Positions 34,464-46,423 of a stretch of 64,000 bases of DNA are shown here, in pieces. Below the pieces are notes generated by a model. That model was not told the DNA's origin. It did not search any database and saw only the letters and a list, made by a program, of their open reading frames with translations. This stretch comes from Citrus sinensis. Taxonomy: Eukaryota; Streptophyta; Magnoliopsida; Sapindales; Rutaceae. The position numbers and the translations under genes are program-made. How positions within the stretch are numbered: the first letter of the stretch is position 1; the number at the start of each line of letters is the position of its first letter. The DNA lies in NCBI RefSeq assembly GCF_022201045.2, contig NC_068558.1, positions 49,579,501 through 49,643,500 of the forward strand. The letters are read 5' to 3'.

Positions 34464-35879
34464 TTAGTTTTGATTCTTCCACTTGTGGACCAATTGAGAA
34501 AGTGTTTTTGTAGAAGATCCTCCATCACTTACCGCCGCAGCGGCGGCATCTTTAAGCCTGTTCATTCTATCGCGAATGATTACCCCGTCCTCCCCATGCA
34601 TTAGACCTTTGATAACCTTAGCAATCTCCTCTCTTTTGATTAGACCATTTTCGTATTCAGGTGGTCTCAATGCAACATTTAAATCCTCTGATAAAATTAC
34701 AGCATTCAACCGCTGCTCCGCATAAAGAGGCCAAGCTATTAAAGGCACGCCATGCACAATACTCTCCAGTGTCGAATTCCAACCACAATGTGTTAGAAAC
34801 CCACCAGTCGAGGGATGGCCCAAGACCTCGACTTGGGGTGCCCAAGATGGGACAACAAGCCCTTGCTCTTTGGTCCTATCCAAGAACCCAGTCGGTAAAA
34901 AACCAAATGGGTCTGTTTTACTGTGGACATCAAAAAATGACCCACTGGCAGACTTATCATCAGGACTTTTTACGACCCACAAAAATTGTTGCTCGCTCAA
35001 TTCCAAGCCTAGGGCCAATTCCTCGAGTTGGTCGTATGAGAGCGTGCCGCCACTACCAAATGAGACAAACAAGACAGAGCCGCTTGCCTGATTATCCAGC
35101 CATCTGATACACATACACTGATGAGACTCAGAACCGTCAACTAATTCACCGTCGGAAACAGTTCGAATGATTGGACCAATCGGGTAAATGGACCGCATGC
35201 TGGGCTCCTCTTGTAACGCTTTGATAACTCCCGGTTCCAATTCCATGAAGGTATTTATCAGGATACCGTCAGCTAAACTGTACCGTTTCCGGATCTGAAT
35301 CATGAATCTGTAGGCGTCGTTTTTCCGGTCTTGCAGTGGGTCTGGAAAATCTCTTCCGTGAATAGGGATGGTGAATCCCGGTAACTTAAGGGGCTGCTCC
35401 ATGTCTCTGACTTCACAGGAAATCACCTCATCTAGCTTTGGCATGTAATGCAACAACGACAAAGACAGAGCATTTGTTAAGAAATATAAGTACGATGGAA
35501 CATAAAATTCCCTGGCAACATCAAAAACATCTGTGCCGAAGGGGTCGACAACCAAAGCCATAAGGTGTGTACTTGCAACTAATGACTTGAAAACATCCCG
35601 AACTGAAGAAAGAGAGCGCTTGATTGCGAGGACGATTTGGATTTCAGCTTTCACATCTTCCTCGAAATTAACCGGAGGAAGAAGAACATGGTTGATATGC
35701 TCGGGCAGGCCTTGGAGGACGGAGGTTATGGCCTTTGAGGGTGGTCCGATTGTGGGAACCAGAAAGGTGACTGAAATATCATGGCGAAGAACAAGTTGTT
35801 TAGCTAATTCAACATGTGGGATGAGGTGACCCATCCCTGGACTCGGCATGCAAGCTACATGGTGTTTCACCTGTGCCAT
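34464..35879 (-). CDS. UGT72-type UDP-glycosyltransferase (hydroquinone glucosyltransferase-like), 471 aa
   Basis: Single exon. The frame is open to a TTG at 35897, but the first ATG is 35879 (MAQVKHH), which aligns with the family start. Catalytic H18 lies in SPGMGHLIP and D112 in VVDPFGTD. The PSPG box runs W346-Q389 (44 residues, ending AEQ, with HCGWNSTLES). The protein is clearly paralogous to the gene at 27459-28907 (shared QDRKN.AYR, SFGSGGTLS, PLYAEQ and GSSTK.LSQL), yet differs at many positions, so the duplication is not recent. It is predicted to glucosylate a small phenolic acceptor in the cytosol; the acceptor is unknown. A SINE, a MITE and a hAT element separate the two genes. 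Confidence 0.95.
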   Translation of the reverse strand: MAQVKHHVACMPSPGMGHLIPHVELAKQLVLRHDISVTFLVPTIGPPSKAITSVLQGLPEHINHVLLPPVNFEEDVKAEIQIVLAIKRSLSSVRDVFKSLVASTHLMALVVDPFGTDVFDVAREFYVPSYLYFLTNALSLSLLHYMPKLDEVISCEVRDMEQPLKLPGFTIPIHGRDFPDPLQDRKNDAYRFMIQIRKRYSLADGILINTFMELEPGVIKALQEEPSMRSIYPIGPIIRTVSDGELVDGSESHQCMCIRWLDNQASGSVLFVSFGSGGTLSYDQLEELALGLELSEQQFLWVVKSPDDKSASGSFFDVHSKTDPFGFLPTGFLDRTKEQGLVVPSWAPQVEVLGHPSTGGFLTHCGWNSTLESIVHGVPLIAWPLYAEQRLNAVILSEDLNVALRPPEYENGLIKREEIAKVIKGLMHGEDGVIIRDRMNRLKDAAAAAVSDGGSSTKTLSQLVHKWKNQN

Positions 35880-36604
35880 GAGCGATATCAAATTCAATTC
35901 GATGGGAAAATAATTTTTAAAAAAAAATTGGTTTGCTAGATGCTTCTTCTCCCTTCAGATTAAAAGTTCAAACAACAGGGTGGCGTTCTTGGAAGCTGAG
36001 AGCTTTGGTAGTTAAATACACTGGACCCCCTAATTTGTTCGTTCGTCTTATAAGTCAAGGGTGCAACGTACATCAATCAGTGAGTTTTGTTTGTTTGCGA
36101 CCCCGTCTCAAATTGACAAATTCTCAATCTCAACTCCTCTGACCAAAAAATTGTGATTCCTTTTTTTTAAAAAAAAAAAAAAAAAATTATCATAACCATC
36201 CACTAATAGTAATGTTGACTCTCTCTAATTGGCCGCTCAAACATTATATTTAAAATTAGCGACTGACTTGTCGAGTTACATGATTGAGATATTCTTTTCT
36301 TTACAATTCCCTCTTCCTCATGGATGGCTTTTGGATTATTTTCATTGAGATCAATTTTCTCAGGGGTAGGTAAATGAATTGAAAGCCTTAGGGAACAAAA
36401 GACAGAGACAGTCAGTCAACTAAAATATATTTTACCTAATAAAACATATTGGAATATCTATTTATTTTGACTGAAAATGATTCTGAACCTTTTAGTTTTC
36501 AACTTTCTACACCTCCATACCTTATAAAATATATTGGGCCGTTCTCGGAATCATCCGCCCTAGTCCAACATAAAAGCCTATGTCTGAGTTTAACAAGAGT
36601 ATGA
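35880..36604. other. Upstream region of the second UGT and spacer
   Basis: The minus-strand TATTTAA at about 36010-36020 is a possible TATA box for the gene ending at 35879. An A/T homopolymer lies at 36160-36186. No gene is visible. Confidence 0.4.
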
Positions 36605-36613
36605 TATATTATA

Positions 36614-37027
36614 GGGATATTATCATTCGTATACTTTATAAATACTCTGTTATAAAAAATATTATAATATTTTGAGGGTGTATCAATTATTCATCCTAAA
36701 TTGATAAAAGTTATCTGCCGACCACCAAACCGTTAGCTGTCGTTTGAAAGTTAATGGAATAATAGTGAATTGATGATTTTATCCTTAAAAATTATCACTT
36801 GTATACCCTTAAATTATTTTATTATCACTTGTATACCTTTAAATTATCACTTGTATTATATGAAAATATCAAATTACCCTTCTGGCGTTATCCTATTTAA
36901 ACGGCAACTAATAGTTTGGTGGACGGCAGATATATTTTATCAACTTAGGGTGGACGATTAATACACTATCAAAGTGTTGTATTTTTTATAATAGAACATC
37001 TACAGGGTATATAAATGATAATTTCCC
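36614..37027. mobile_element. MULE-type MITE, 414 bp, long TIRs
   Basis: The ends GGGATATTATCATT and, reverse complemented, GGGAAATTATCATT begin inverted repeats about 115 bp long. They run through TTATAAAAAATA and TTGATAAAA to the GACCACCAAAC / GTTTGGTGGAC segments. The flanks tatattata (36605-36613) and tattttata (37028-37036) are a 9-bp duplication with one mismatch. The short interior holds three repeats of TTATCACTTGTATACC. Confidence 0.82.
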
Positions 37028-37036
37028 TATTTTATA

Positions 37037-37685
37037 TCAGCCCTCGATTTTTTACTTTATTCAGAATTACCCTTATAAAAAAACTATTATTTATTTTATT
37101 TAATCTTATTCTCTTTTCCCCATAGCTTGACGATCACTCCGGCTACATATATTCATAAACAAGAAGTTTAAATTTATCATCACCACTACCACATTTTTTT
37201 TTTACCATCAACCATCACTTCTACCAACATAATGATGAATTTCATTATTAAGTTTTTGTTAAATTTTATAAAAACTAGTGGACTTTATTGTTATTGATGA
37301 TATTGGTTTTGATTTTGTATGATAATCTAAAATTTTATTTTATTTTAATTTAGAGTTTGTTCAGGAGTTGGTTTTTAATTTAAATTATGAATAACTTGAA
37401 AAAGGAAAGAAATGATCGAGTATTGTAAGAGTATGGTAGGGAAGAAAAATATTAATTTTTTTTAATTTTTAAATAGGAATAATTCTAGAATAAATAATAT
37501 TAATTGAAAGGTGGGGCTAAAAAGATAAAATGGGGGGTTAACTTAAATATGACCAATCGTTTAATAATAACCCGAACCGGATCTCTTCATAAAGCATTCA
37601 GATTGGCACGTGAATCAAGCCAATACTTGGAGCTCCGTAGAAAGAAGAAGAAGAATCCTGGGATCGTTAGTATTGAAGAAGAAAG
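37037..37685. other. Spacer upstream of the 50-residue gene
   Basis: AT-rich. From about 37590 composition becomes purine-rich (AAGAAGAAGAAG), likely the 5' leader of the next gene. No other gene is seen. Confidence 0.45.
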
Positions 37686-38596
37686 ATGATATACCGTAAG
37701 TGGAGTCTGCTAACGGGTCCAGTGACCATCTTGGGCGGAATTGTGGGCGCCATAGTCGTCTCCACCTACGCCTTCGTTGACAGCGTATGTTCTTTTCCCC
37801 TGTTTTTAAACCCTTGCTTTAAGATCTATTTATGGATATTTCTATTAGTGTGCGTTATTTGCAATCTAGTGATATTTACTTCTGATTTAACAGGATATCA
37901 TTTACGAGAAAGTTAAGGGTTTGGAGCCTTTGTATCAAATTGTTAATTTTGGGTTGATGAATCGTACAATTATTGATCCAATGCAGTAAACAAATAATTA
38001 TTAAAAAAAAAAAAGGAAAGGCATGTTAATTGTAGTTTTCAAACTATTTATTTGTAAATTATTTGTTCTCAGGTTTTCATTTGTTTGATGATAAACTTGG
38101 TTATGTGGTCATTTTGCTGGAAAGGAATTCAATTAGCAATTTCATGATTCATGGTGCCACCGAATATAACTGTAACCGTTGTCAGAATTGATGATCTAAT
38201 TAGAGAAGTCATTCAAGGCTTCTGTGGATGTCACTATTCTATTCATTTAACTTTTAGTGCTGATTAGGCTTCCATTCTTGTTATCTTCCTGGTTTTGCTG
38301 CATTAGATCTATGTTCCTTAATCATATAAAAAACTGTAGTCCAACTTTGATATGATGAATTTGAATAATATGTAAGCTCTGAGTATCTCTTGTTTGTTTA
38401 TTCGGTTTCATTCCCATAAAAGTCCTGCTTTGGTTTCTGTGTACTATTATTATTATGGCTGGACTCTATTGAAAAGCTACTTAATATTGTCATAAGGGTT
38501 CTGCTCTATCTAATATCTGGTCAATGTCTTCGTTTATTCCAGGACTCGTTCGTCAAACAGGAGCAGAAGAAGTCAGATGCATCATCAACCAAGTAG
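37686..38596 (+). CDS. Small single-pass membrane protein, 50 aa
   Basis: Exon 37686-37784 (33 codons, phase 0) joins exon 38543-38596 through a 758-bp GT-AG intron, giving a 50-residue protein. The N-terminal part (MIYRKWSLLTGPVTILGG) leads into one hydrophobic span at about residues 8-31, followed by a charged lysine/glutamine-rich tail ending SSTK. I have the impression that short plant proteins of this pattern, annotated as unknown transmembrane proteins, exist widely, but I cannot name a function or compartment. Intron retention would give a 76-residue frame ending at 37916. The gene is too short for most predictors, and the splice model is the main uncertainty. Confidence 0.6.
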
Positions 38597-39614
38597 AATG
38601 AAGAGGGTATGTGGGGAATGAATAGTTGCATGCTGGATGTGGTTCCAAATCTGTGTGATGTCCCGCTTTGTCATGTATTTTGGAGCAAAAGAATTTTAAC
38701 TTGCTGGTTGGATTATGAATTTTTAGTTTAAGAAATGTTGAAATAATGACATTGGACCCTTTAATAACCCAATTCCAAGGTTCTTGAAAGTTGAATTTCA
38801 AAATTGCCGTATGCTTTTTTGCACACTAGTCATGAGTGTGAGATTTCAATTTTCAAGGAGGTTTCTACTTTCTAGCTCCTGGCTGTCAAGATTGTTTTGC
38901 CTGTACTAGTTCCTCTGCAGTGCAAATTTATGTCAATACCTTTTTGTGGTGGATACAGAGTTTAGGGAACGCATTTACGAGGTTATGAGAACTTAAATGA
39001 GTAATTAAGATGGATCTTTCACAGTTGATATTAGTCCCTATAATTTGATCGTGTGGACAGGTCCTAACTACAATATGGAGAGTGTTTCCTTTGTTCTCAT
39101 CTCTCAATGAAATAGCAGATAAAATAGCAGAATGGTTGGTAAGCTTCAACGGCAGTGAATGTGTGCCAGGCTTGGCATTGTATTTGACGGTAATTATAAA
39201 GAGCATCATTATGCATTCAACGGAAGTCTGCAGACTCGCCACTTTGATGTGACAATTGCAATATAACATGGATCACTGTTAGGCTAGAGGAGCATCTTGT
39301 TCTTTTAATAATTGTTAATTGACTGTCTAGAACGGCTGAACTGATGTGGATACATAATACATTTCCGGAAAATTTGGTCACACGGCTAATGAACTTAAAG
39401 TTGTAATAAAATTAGATAATTACATAATTTTGTTTCGCAAGTATTTGTGCTTCCAACCCTAGCTAATTTCGTAGTCGTAGGGCCTCCATGTAACTTTAGG
39501 AACAAAAGAACTCCCGAGTAAAACAACATAGCCCGTAGAGGGATGTCCGACGCCAACGTTGCCTCCACCGAGCACTTCATACCCCAGATAAGCAAAAGCC
39601 TAATAAATTATTAA
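38597..39614. other. Spacer between convergent genes
   Basis: Contains the probable 3' untranslated regions of the 50-residue gene (+) and the TBL gene (-). The minus-strand frames at 38553-38801 and 38928-39269 show no domain. Confidence 0.45.
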
Positions 39615-42340
39615 TCATCCATTGATTCCATCAACCATCATCTCCATCAACAAATCATTCCAAGAGTCAATTGGCCCGGGCAAGCACCAATGTAGACAAT
39701 CATTCTGAACTTTAGCATTCTTATCCTTGGCAAATGGCTGGAATTGCCGATATGGCCCTGGGTGCCCATCAGGCCTCAGTAATGAAAGGCTAGTGGTATC
39801 TAATAACTTCAAAGTCACTCCCTTTTCAGCTCCTATGCCCGTGGCCTTACCAAATTCTTCCAATTCAATATCACGCATTGTACAATCTATGTCTCTCATT
39901 TCCACTTCACCTTCTTTGAAGGGTACGCTCCTATTACAAGTCCCTCCACTGAACCATTCACCATTCTCGAAGTGGTCAGGCGTTGTCGTTCTGAGGAAAA
40001 CAAATGCCTTCTGGTCCAATCTGGTGACAAAGCTAAGAACTAGCTGGAGTGCTTTCCGATACGCATAGTCAAATCCCAACTCTGTTAAATTCTTCCCAGG
40101 ACAGTAATGACAGCCTTTTACTGTGTTGTTCTCGTGATATATGGCTGTTTTGAGAAACCATTTCCCACCAGCAATCACCACATAATCAAAGTTCTTGTAT
40201 TGTTCCGTCCATTTCGTATCAAGTTCATCAAGATATAGCCGGATTTCTGATGAGGAAACACCATTAATGTCTTCAAAAACTTCAGCCTTTAAAAGGAATG
40301 GGGTCCAAACAACTGAAAGAGTAAAGTTGTAAGAGGGGAACTGCCATCTTTTGGATCTATATTCCTCATCATGGTAAACCTCGACAGCTTGTTCCACCTG
40401 CAGGAGTGGGACATAATAACTGATATTCATTCAATAATACCGAGACTAAAACTTTTTAAGACTGGCAGAGTACAATGCAACAGAACAAAACACAACAACG
40501 GCAAAGAGCTAGATCAACTTGTCAGGTTCAGGTTGTGATGCCAGAACTTTTAGTTCGCTGTGGGTTCTGCGTGGGGTCTAGATGTGGGTCTTATATCTGA
40601 AGATTCACAGCCTGTCTGCCACCATTTTTAAAATTTAATACCAATCTACTTTTACAAGTAACTTGACAACTACGTTTCTTCATATGAACGGAAAATAATT
40701 ATTTACAATGAGAATCAAATTACTATTAATGAAAAAAAAAGTGCAACAATTACAGTGATAACCAGCCAGAAATTTTGTATCAAACAACAATCAGTGTTCT
40801 GGAAAAAAAAAAGAGAAATGAAAATTGAAACAAACAGATTCTTGTCATGGCTGGTTGGTACCTGCTTGGAAAGGTCTGGATAACTCTTTACAAAAGCAGT
40901 TGGCTAACAATAAAAGTGGCAGCTGTCCTTCATAACATAATGAAATTAAGAATCTCCAACTGAGAAAGCTGCAAAGAAGATAAACCAACATGGGAGACCT
41001 GCCTCACAACCCCTTAACTCTTGTGCACCTAATTTGGCAATGCAGCCTAAAGTTCAAATCTCACGGTGGTTTAGAAGCTAGTTTCAGGAGATGGCACTAC
41101 AGCATTTAATAAATTCTATTCCCAAATAATGTTTGTTGTAAAATAATAAAAAAACAAAACTTCTGTGTAAAAGGAGATTGATTATAAGAATTTTGATCGC
41201 TTAAATTGAGGAATCTCCTTTTGTGTGAGTACATTTGCCTATGACGAAAAACAAATGAATGATTATGATCAATTATCATCTCAGCTTTCACATGCAGGAA
41301 GTGGATGTACATGTACTGTCAACAGATATGTGAGTTAAAATGACATATAGCTGGAACTTTTACTTTACTTGCAAGCTAAACTTAGTTTTGACTGATGTTA
41401 GAGTTGAAAAGAGAAGCAAAGGAATTCGTATACTAAACAATTTGCCAAACTTTTGTTGCAATTTCTGAAAAATGAACATTTACCTGACTGAGAATGCAAA
41501 GCAATGACTGGACATGGTTACGAGAAATAGAATCACCGATAAAGGCCCACCATTTATTCCTCATAAAATTAAGAAATCTCTCAGGATTAAACCTGGGCAA
41601 TTCACAGTCCCTCGGATTCCACCTCCAGTACAAGTAGCCAGAATCAGGCCTCCCATTTCTCATGCAATTCTGATGACCTTCAATTGCATGACAGGTAACA
41701 TTGCTGTAAATCGGACCAGATGGGTCCGCGATCCATTCTCCCGTAAACAGATCACATTTTTCTGAAACCACATTTTATATATCTTAATTAAATCAGAACC
41801 AGAATATGGGAAACTTTTACACATTTAAGAACTAAAAAAAAATCCAGGCACAATACAAATCATTACTCTAAATTTAGAAACTAAAAATAAAGAAAAGAAA
41901 AAGCTAATAACAAATGAAATTGCAATAAAGAAACAGAAAAAAATGGAAGAAAGTGCAAAAATTTCCTTTCATTTAGAGCAAAAGTACATGCCCAGTTCGT
42001 AACTTTTGATTTGCAATTTTCTTTTACGTCCAAAAGAAGGGGGGAAAAAAAACTTACCTTGATTTGATGATATGTGGGTTTCATTTGGGTGAAAATCAGC
42101 AGAAATGGGTTTTATGGGAGGCGCTGAAGGCACAGGAGGACCTGTATTGGCCTCTTCAACATGTATCTGAGTCTGCTGTGATTCAAAATTAACAGACGAA
42201 AATCTAATTGAATCCGAAACGAAGAGGCGAAACGCCAGGCCCAGTAACACAAACGAGACTGCAAACTTTACGAAGACATGATTGTGTTTGTTTTTATAAA
42301 GTGATAATGGGTTCGAATCAAACCTCATTTCTTTTACCAT
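39615..42340 (-). CDS. Trichome birefringence-like (TBL) polysaccharide O-acetyltransferase, 447 aa
   Basis: Three exons on the minus strand, 42340-42058, 41761-41484 and 40397-39615, join in phase to 447 residues. The frame is open to another ATG at 42484, but starting at 42340 gives the family form: a short cytosolic tail, one membrane span (about residues 22-41), a proline-rich stem and a luminal domain. The TBL domain starts at EKCDLFTGEW (residue 95), the esterase GDS motif is at 170-172 (AFIGDSISRNH), and the DxxH motif is D420-H423 (DCLHWCLPG). These are the serine and Asp/His of the catalytic triad. TBL proteins act in the Golgi and acetylate xylan, mannan, xyloglucan or pectin. The N-terminus resembles TBL23-26 (mannan acetyltransferases), but substrate assignment is tentative. 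Exon 3 is unusually long and intron-free. Confidence 0.93.
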
Positions 42341-43332
42341 TTGGTGTATAACCTGAGACACCAATAAAATCTCTGTTTTTGACGCGAGACAGAGAGAGAG
42401 AGGTATTGAGAAACAAGTGTTCCTCGCAACAACCCAAGCGTTGTTAAAGCACGAAATGCTCAGACTGACTAATGATTGATTCATGAGGTAGATAAACGGT
42501 GTGATTATCTACCTGATTTTGCTAACGACAAAGGAGTGACCTCTGTTTCTGTTGTTATCATCATGCTCAACAATTAATAATTAATGTTTGATTCTTGGGA
42601 GCTTATTGGTAAATTTACAGGAAACATAAATTTAGCTTCATGTTAAAGTTTTTCTTTCTTTTGTACATCTCAATATTAACAATTTGACGTAATTCAGAGA
42701 TTTGGCATGAGGTATCTAATTCCATAACTAGAAGAAAATTGACATACTAATGCTGTAATACACATACTATTGGATGATTCCTGAGTTCAAATGACAATAG
42801 CTTTTGGTCACACTATCCCGAAAGTAAATTAGAAAAATGAAACAAAGAGGACAAAAAATGGGCAATGTAATATACAGGGAACATATATATTAGTGGAAAG
42901 AATATGTGTCCGGAATCTGAAATTTGAAAGATAATATAATTTGTTTGTTGTCTGATGCTTTAGCTCCAGCCTCCAAGTTGGTAGTAAACAAATTTACATC
43001 TATTGCACATGGCCTGCTCTCATCCTCACACCTTAGATCTAATTTCTATTATGTGGATAGATATTATGATATCGAATTTTGATTTAGGATGCCAAATTCT
43101 GATTGAACAGTAAAAAAAAATTTATTATATTATAACTTACCAAGCAGGCAAAGCACCACGTCGTACATTAATGTACCCGCTATAACTTATAAGAACAACT
43201 GGCAAGGAGCCAAGGACTCCATTACTACTGCTTTAATTATTCGCCACATCATCTGTGGACCACTTGGGTCACCCATTACATCACTAACTCATCTTCTATC
43301 TTTCTCAACAATTAAAGGAAATGGAGACATTA
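42341..43332. other. Upstream region of the TBL gene
   Basis: The first part includes the 5' leader with a GAGAGAGAGAG-type run (minus strand CTCTCTCTCTC at about 42390-42401). The rest is AT-rich without a gene. Confidence 0.45.
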
Positions 43333-43984
43333 AGAAAATTTACAAAAATAGTCATAATATTTTTATATTTTTAAAATTTAATTCCTTAATTTTTTTCCTG
43401 TCATAACTAGTCAAATATTAATATTTTTGGACCAAATTACCATCATCACTTTCAACAAATTTTCAAATAATGTCATTCTCAATAAACTTCAACACTTTTA
43501 AAACTCTCTACACTCTCAAGAAATTCCAACACTCTCAACAATCTCAGCATGTTAGAAGATATAAAATCATCAATTGGAAATCATCTTAAAGGTTAGTATA
43601 TGTTCTTACATAATATGAATTTTCAATGTATTAAGTTTAGGGTTTAAATTCGAAATTATGTGGGTTTTGTTGTAAAATTTGTTATTTTTCATTCATAAAG
43701 TAATGTGATTTGTTAAAGTACTCGGATTTGAGTTGAGAAATAAAAAAAAAATTGAAAACAACATAAATTCGAGGAAAAAAACAAAGCCCAAATTCTGTGT
43801 GACAGGCTGGGCGACATGTGCCTATAAGTCTTGCTCCAGTTATGGAACCATATAATAGTACAACGACCAATCATTTCAATAGTATTATTAGGGCATCGGT
43901 CATTCCAGTATTCCTATTAATGACAAGGATGGGGGGTTAGTACGAATATTCAACAGCCAACATATTCCTCCAATAACCTGTTCG

Positions 43985-45460
43985 AGAAGGAGGATGGCAG
44001 TTGACCACCTCATAAGTTTTATTATAGTTTTGCCTTCGAACTTAGTTGCTCCAGACTTGGTTAGAAAATATAATTTTGATGATATTGGTGTGGGTAAATT
44101 GTTTGCTGAGAAGAACGATTTAATACTAGAATTGTGCAAAGTTACTTTGAGGGATAAGTTTGATTTCAAGATCACATGATCCACAATGACACGTCTCGAG
44201 ACCCATTGTTCTTCGGAGTCATGTAAATGGCGTATTTGAGGAACAAGAGTTTCGAATGAGCATAATGTTCCTTGGTTAGTAAAGAGAGTTGACAATGTAC
44301 ACACTTGTTCGAATGAGATATTGCATGTTGGTGTTTATTAAGTAAGGAATCGGTTTGTTAGTTATATTATCGCAGATAAGTTTATCTAGGAAAAACATAT
44401 ATATAATCTGAATAACATCAGAGTAGACATACAACATGAATATGATGTCCATTTATCATATTAGCATGCATATCGAGCTAAGGAAGTTAGTTTCCAAATA
44501 GTAAGAGGGAATCATGCAGAGTCGTACAACTTATTTCCCAAGTACTCTTATATTTTGACCAAAGCAAATGAATGTACAATTACTCACCTCTAGCAGGATG
44601 GAAATGATAATTTCTTATATTACTTTGTAGCTCTTGAATCTTTTATTAAGGGTCTCATGCAGTGGATCAGGCCAGTGATTACTATAAATATTACTCATCA
44701 AAAGGAGTTATATCATGGAAGTATGTTTTGGCAACATGTCCGGATGGAAACAATCAATTATCTGCTAGTCGTTGGGGTCATGGATTTGGAAAATAATGAT
44801 GCTTGTGAATGATTTATGATGAAATTGCATGGAGTGATTGACGATAGACTGAAGTGAGTATTTATCTCTAACAAATGCACTACCATTAAGAGAGTTGTTT
44901 TGAAAGTATTTTGCGCTGCTGACATGACGTTTGCTTTTATCATGTCAAAAATAACATAAAGTCAAAATTCAAGATGTCCAAAGCTATTTAAGATGAACTT
45001 GAGCTTGCGTTTATAAATGCATAAAAAACATATGGACATAAATTTTAAAAAACAACTTGAGGGGTTGTCACGGCTCTACATAGGTGCAGTTAACTACTTA
45101 AAGAATAATATGGGCACGTAATGAGGCAAGGTTTGAGTTCGACAGTTAAAGGTACAGTATTCTTACCACCAACACTGCAAAGAGTGTGAAATCTTTCACG
45201 AGGGAACCATGAAAATTTCATATTACTCATTTTATTAGTCATTTTAGAAAAATATTATAGCAATAATTTTATGATAGAAAAATTGTGGTTGAATCGTCCT
45301 GTGTCTCAGTATTGATTTCATGTTTTAGGTGATGGTATTAACAAAGAAATAATTGACATGGGTAACAAGACTTGCTCATGTAGAGTATTCCAACTTCACT
45401 AGCTTGTCTGTGCGCATGCAATTGCTACTTGCCTAACCGTTCTGTACGAGTGAATTACAT
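43985..45460 (+). pseudogene. MULE (MuDR-type) transposase pseudogene
   Basis: In order: a MuDR N-terminal domain (about 44090-44320; VGKLFAEKNDLILELCKVTL ... THCSSESCKWRI ... VDNVHTCSNE), then LVSFQIVRGNHAESYNLFP (about 44480-44545), a catalytic core with FIKGLMQWIRPVITINITHQ (about 44640-44700), FISNKCTTIKRVVLKVF (about 44862-44915), and a SWIM zinc finger CSCRVFQLHQLVCAHAIA (about 45372-45430). The order and spacing match plant MULE transposases. Many in-frame stops and frameshifts inactivate it, and the conserved Asp of the usual DGTH motif reads Asn here. Confidence 0.8.
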
Positions 45461-45570
45461 AAGCCTTTGTTCTAATTTTTTACACCAAGGAATCATTGGT
45501 GATGATGATTTATGCACAACTAGTAAAGCCAATTGACGACATGGCAGATTGGAAGTTTCCAAAGGATCTT

Positions 45571-45870
45571 TTAGTATAATGTCTTGACCACCAGAAAGCC
45601 CCTAACTAAGCACCACTCTCCAATCGATAAACATGTCAAACATTCTCCTATTTGAAACCACAATTGATCTTCATCGGTTTCCTCATGTGTCACTTGCCTA
45701 AACAACAGGTTGTGAATTATAACATCACTAAATGCATAACTCTCTAAATTCATAAAATGTCTGAATATATCACTCTTGAATAACAATAATTATTTTTGCA
45801 TTAACTTACTCTGGATAGCTTGGACGACTATTTTAAATTTTGATGTCTCCTTAATATGGCCCAGCAAATG
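45571..45870 (-). pseudogene. DUF1985 (Ulp1-associated) gene remnant
   Basis: The minus strand reads KFKIVVQAIQSKL, a stop, LFKSDIFRHFMNLESYAFSD, then IIHNLLFRQV and DQLWFQIGECLTCLSIGEWC. This is the pattern of DUF1985, the N-terminal domain of Ulp1-like cysteine protease ORFs that plant MULEs carry. Only this domain remains: the frame stops at 45571, and the transposase tail lies immediately beyond, so no protease domain is present. It converges on the transposase. Confidence 0.65.
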
Positions 45871-45899
45871 ATTATCAAAGCTTAACTTCATCATGCCTA

Positions 45900-46423
45900 G
45901 ATCTTTCCTTGGTGTGGGTGGATTATGCTTTGCCAATTTATTTTTCGCCACGTATCTATAATAAAATCAAAATTATGTTTGTTATTAAAATTTATAAAAT
46001 TATTATAATAAAAAATTAAAATAAAATTACGAAAAAATATAAAATAAACAAAAATTGTGCAACATAATACACCATATGTGCACAATTTGTATCTTGCCCC
46101 GTCACACAAAATTACATGCAACGAGAACTCGTTGCACAAAAACATAGAGCATATGTGTTTGTGTAAGACTCCCATTGTACAAAAAACATGCTGTGTTTTC
46201 ATGCGACGAACAACCCTTCTCACAAAAACAACAAAAATACAAAACCTATGATTTGTGCGATGGGCAACAACTATCGCACTAAATTTCATGTGCTGGGCAG
46301 CAGTAGCTATCTTGCAAACACAAAGCACAACCATCACAACCTCACACACCACCACCAACAACCACAAATACTCATTCCATCACCACTACCATGAACACAA
46401 CATAACACAACAACAACAACAAC
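45900..46423. other. MULE interior, low-complexity CA/AAC-rich segment
   Basis: The minus-strand 156-codon frame (45897-46367) and plus-strand frames here have biased valine/cysteine or threonine/histidine composition from CAC/AAC-rich sequence. I do not consider them genes. Confidence 0.5.

Noticed and set aside
34661..35107. 148-codon plus-strand frame within the second UGT
   Set aside because: Antisense shadow of the intact UGT coding sequence.
42341..42484. 48-residue N-terminal extension of the TBL protein from ATG 42484
   Set aside because: It would place about 70 residues before the membrane anchor, unlike the family, and composition resembles 5' leader. ATG 42340 preferred.
45060..45180. 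Possible further SINE (GAGTTCGAC box) inside the transposase pseudogene
   Set aside because: Only one weak box and no duplication. The sequence can equally be decayed transposase.
45897..46394. 156-codon minus-strand frame and plus-strand frames
   Set aside because: Composition follows CA/AAC-rich low complexity inside the decayed MULE; no domain.
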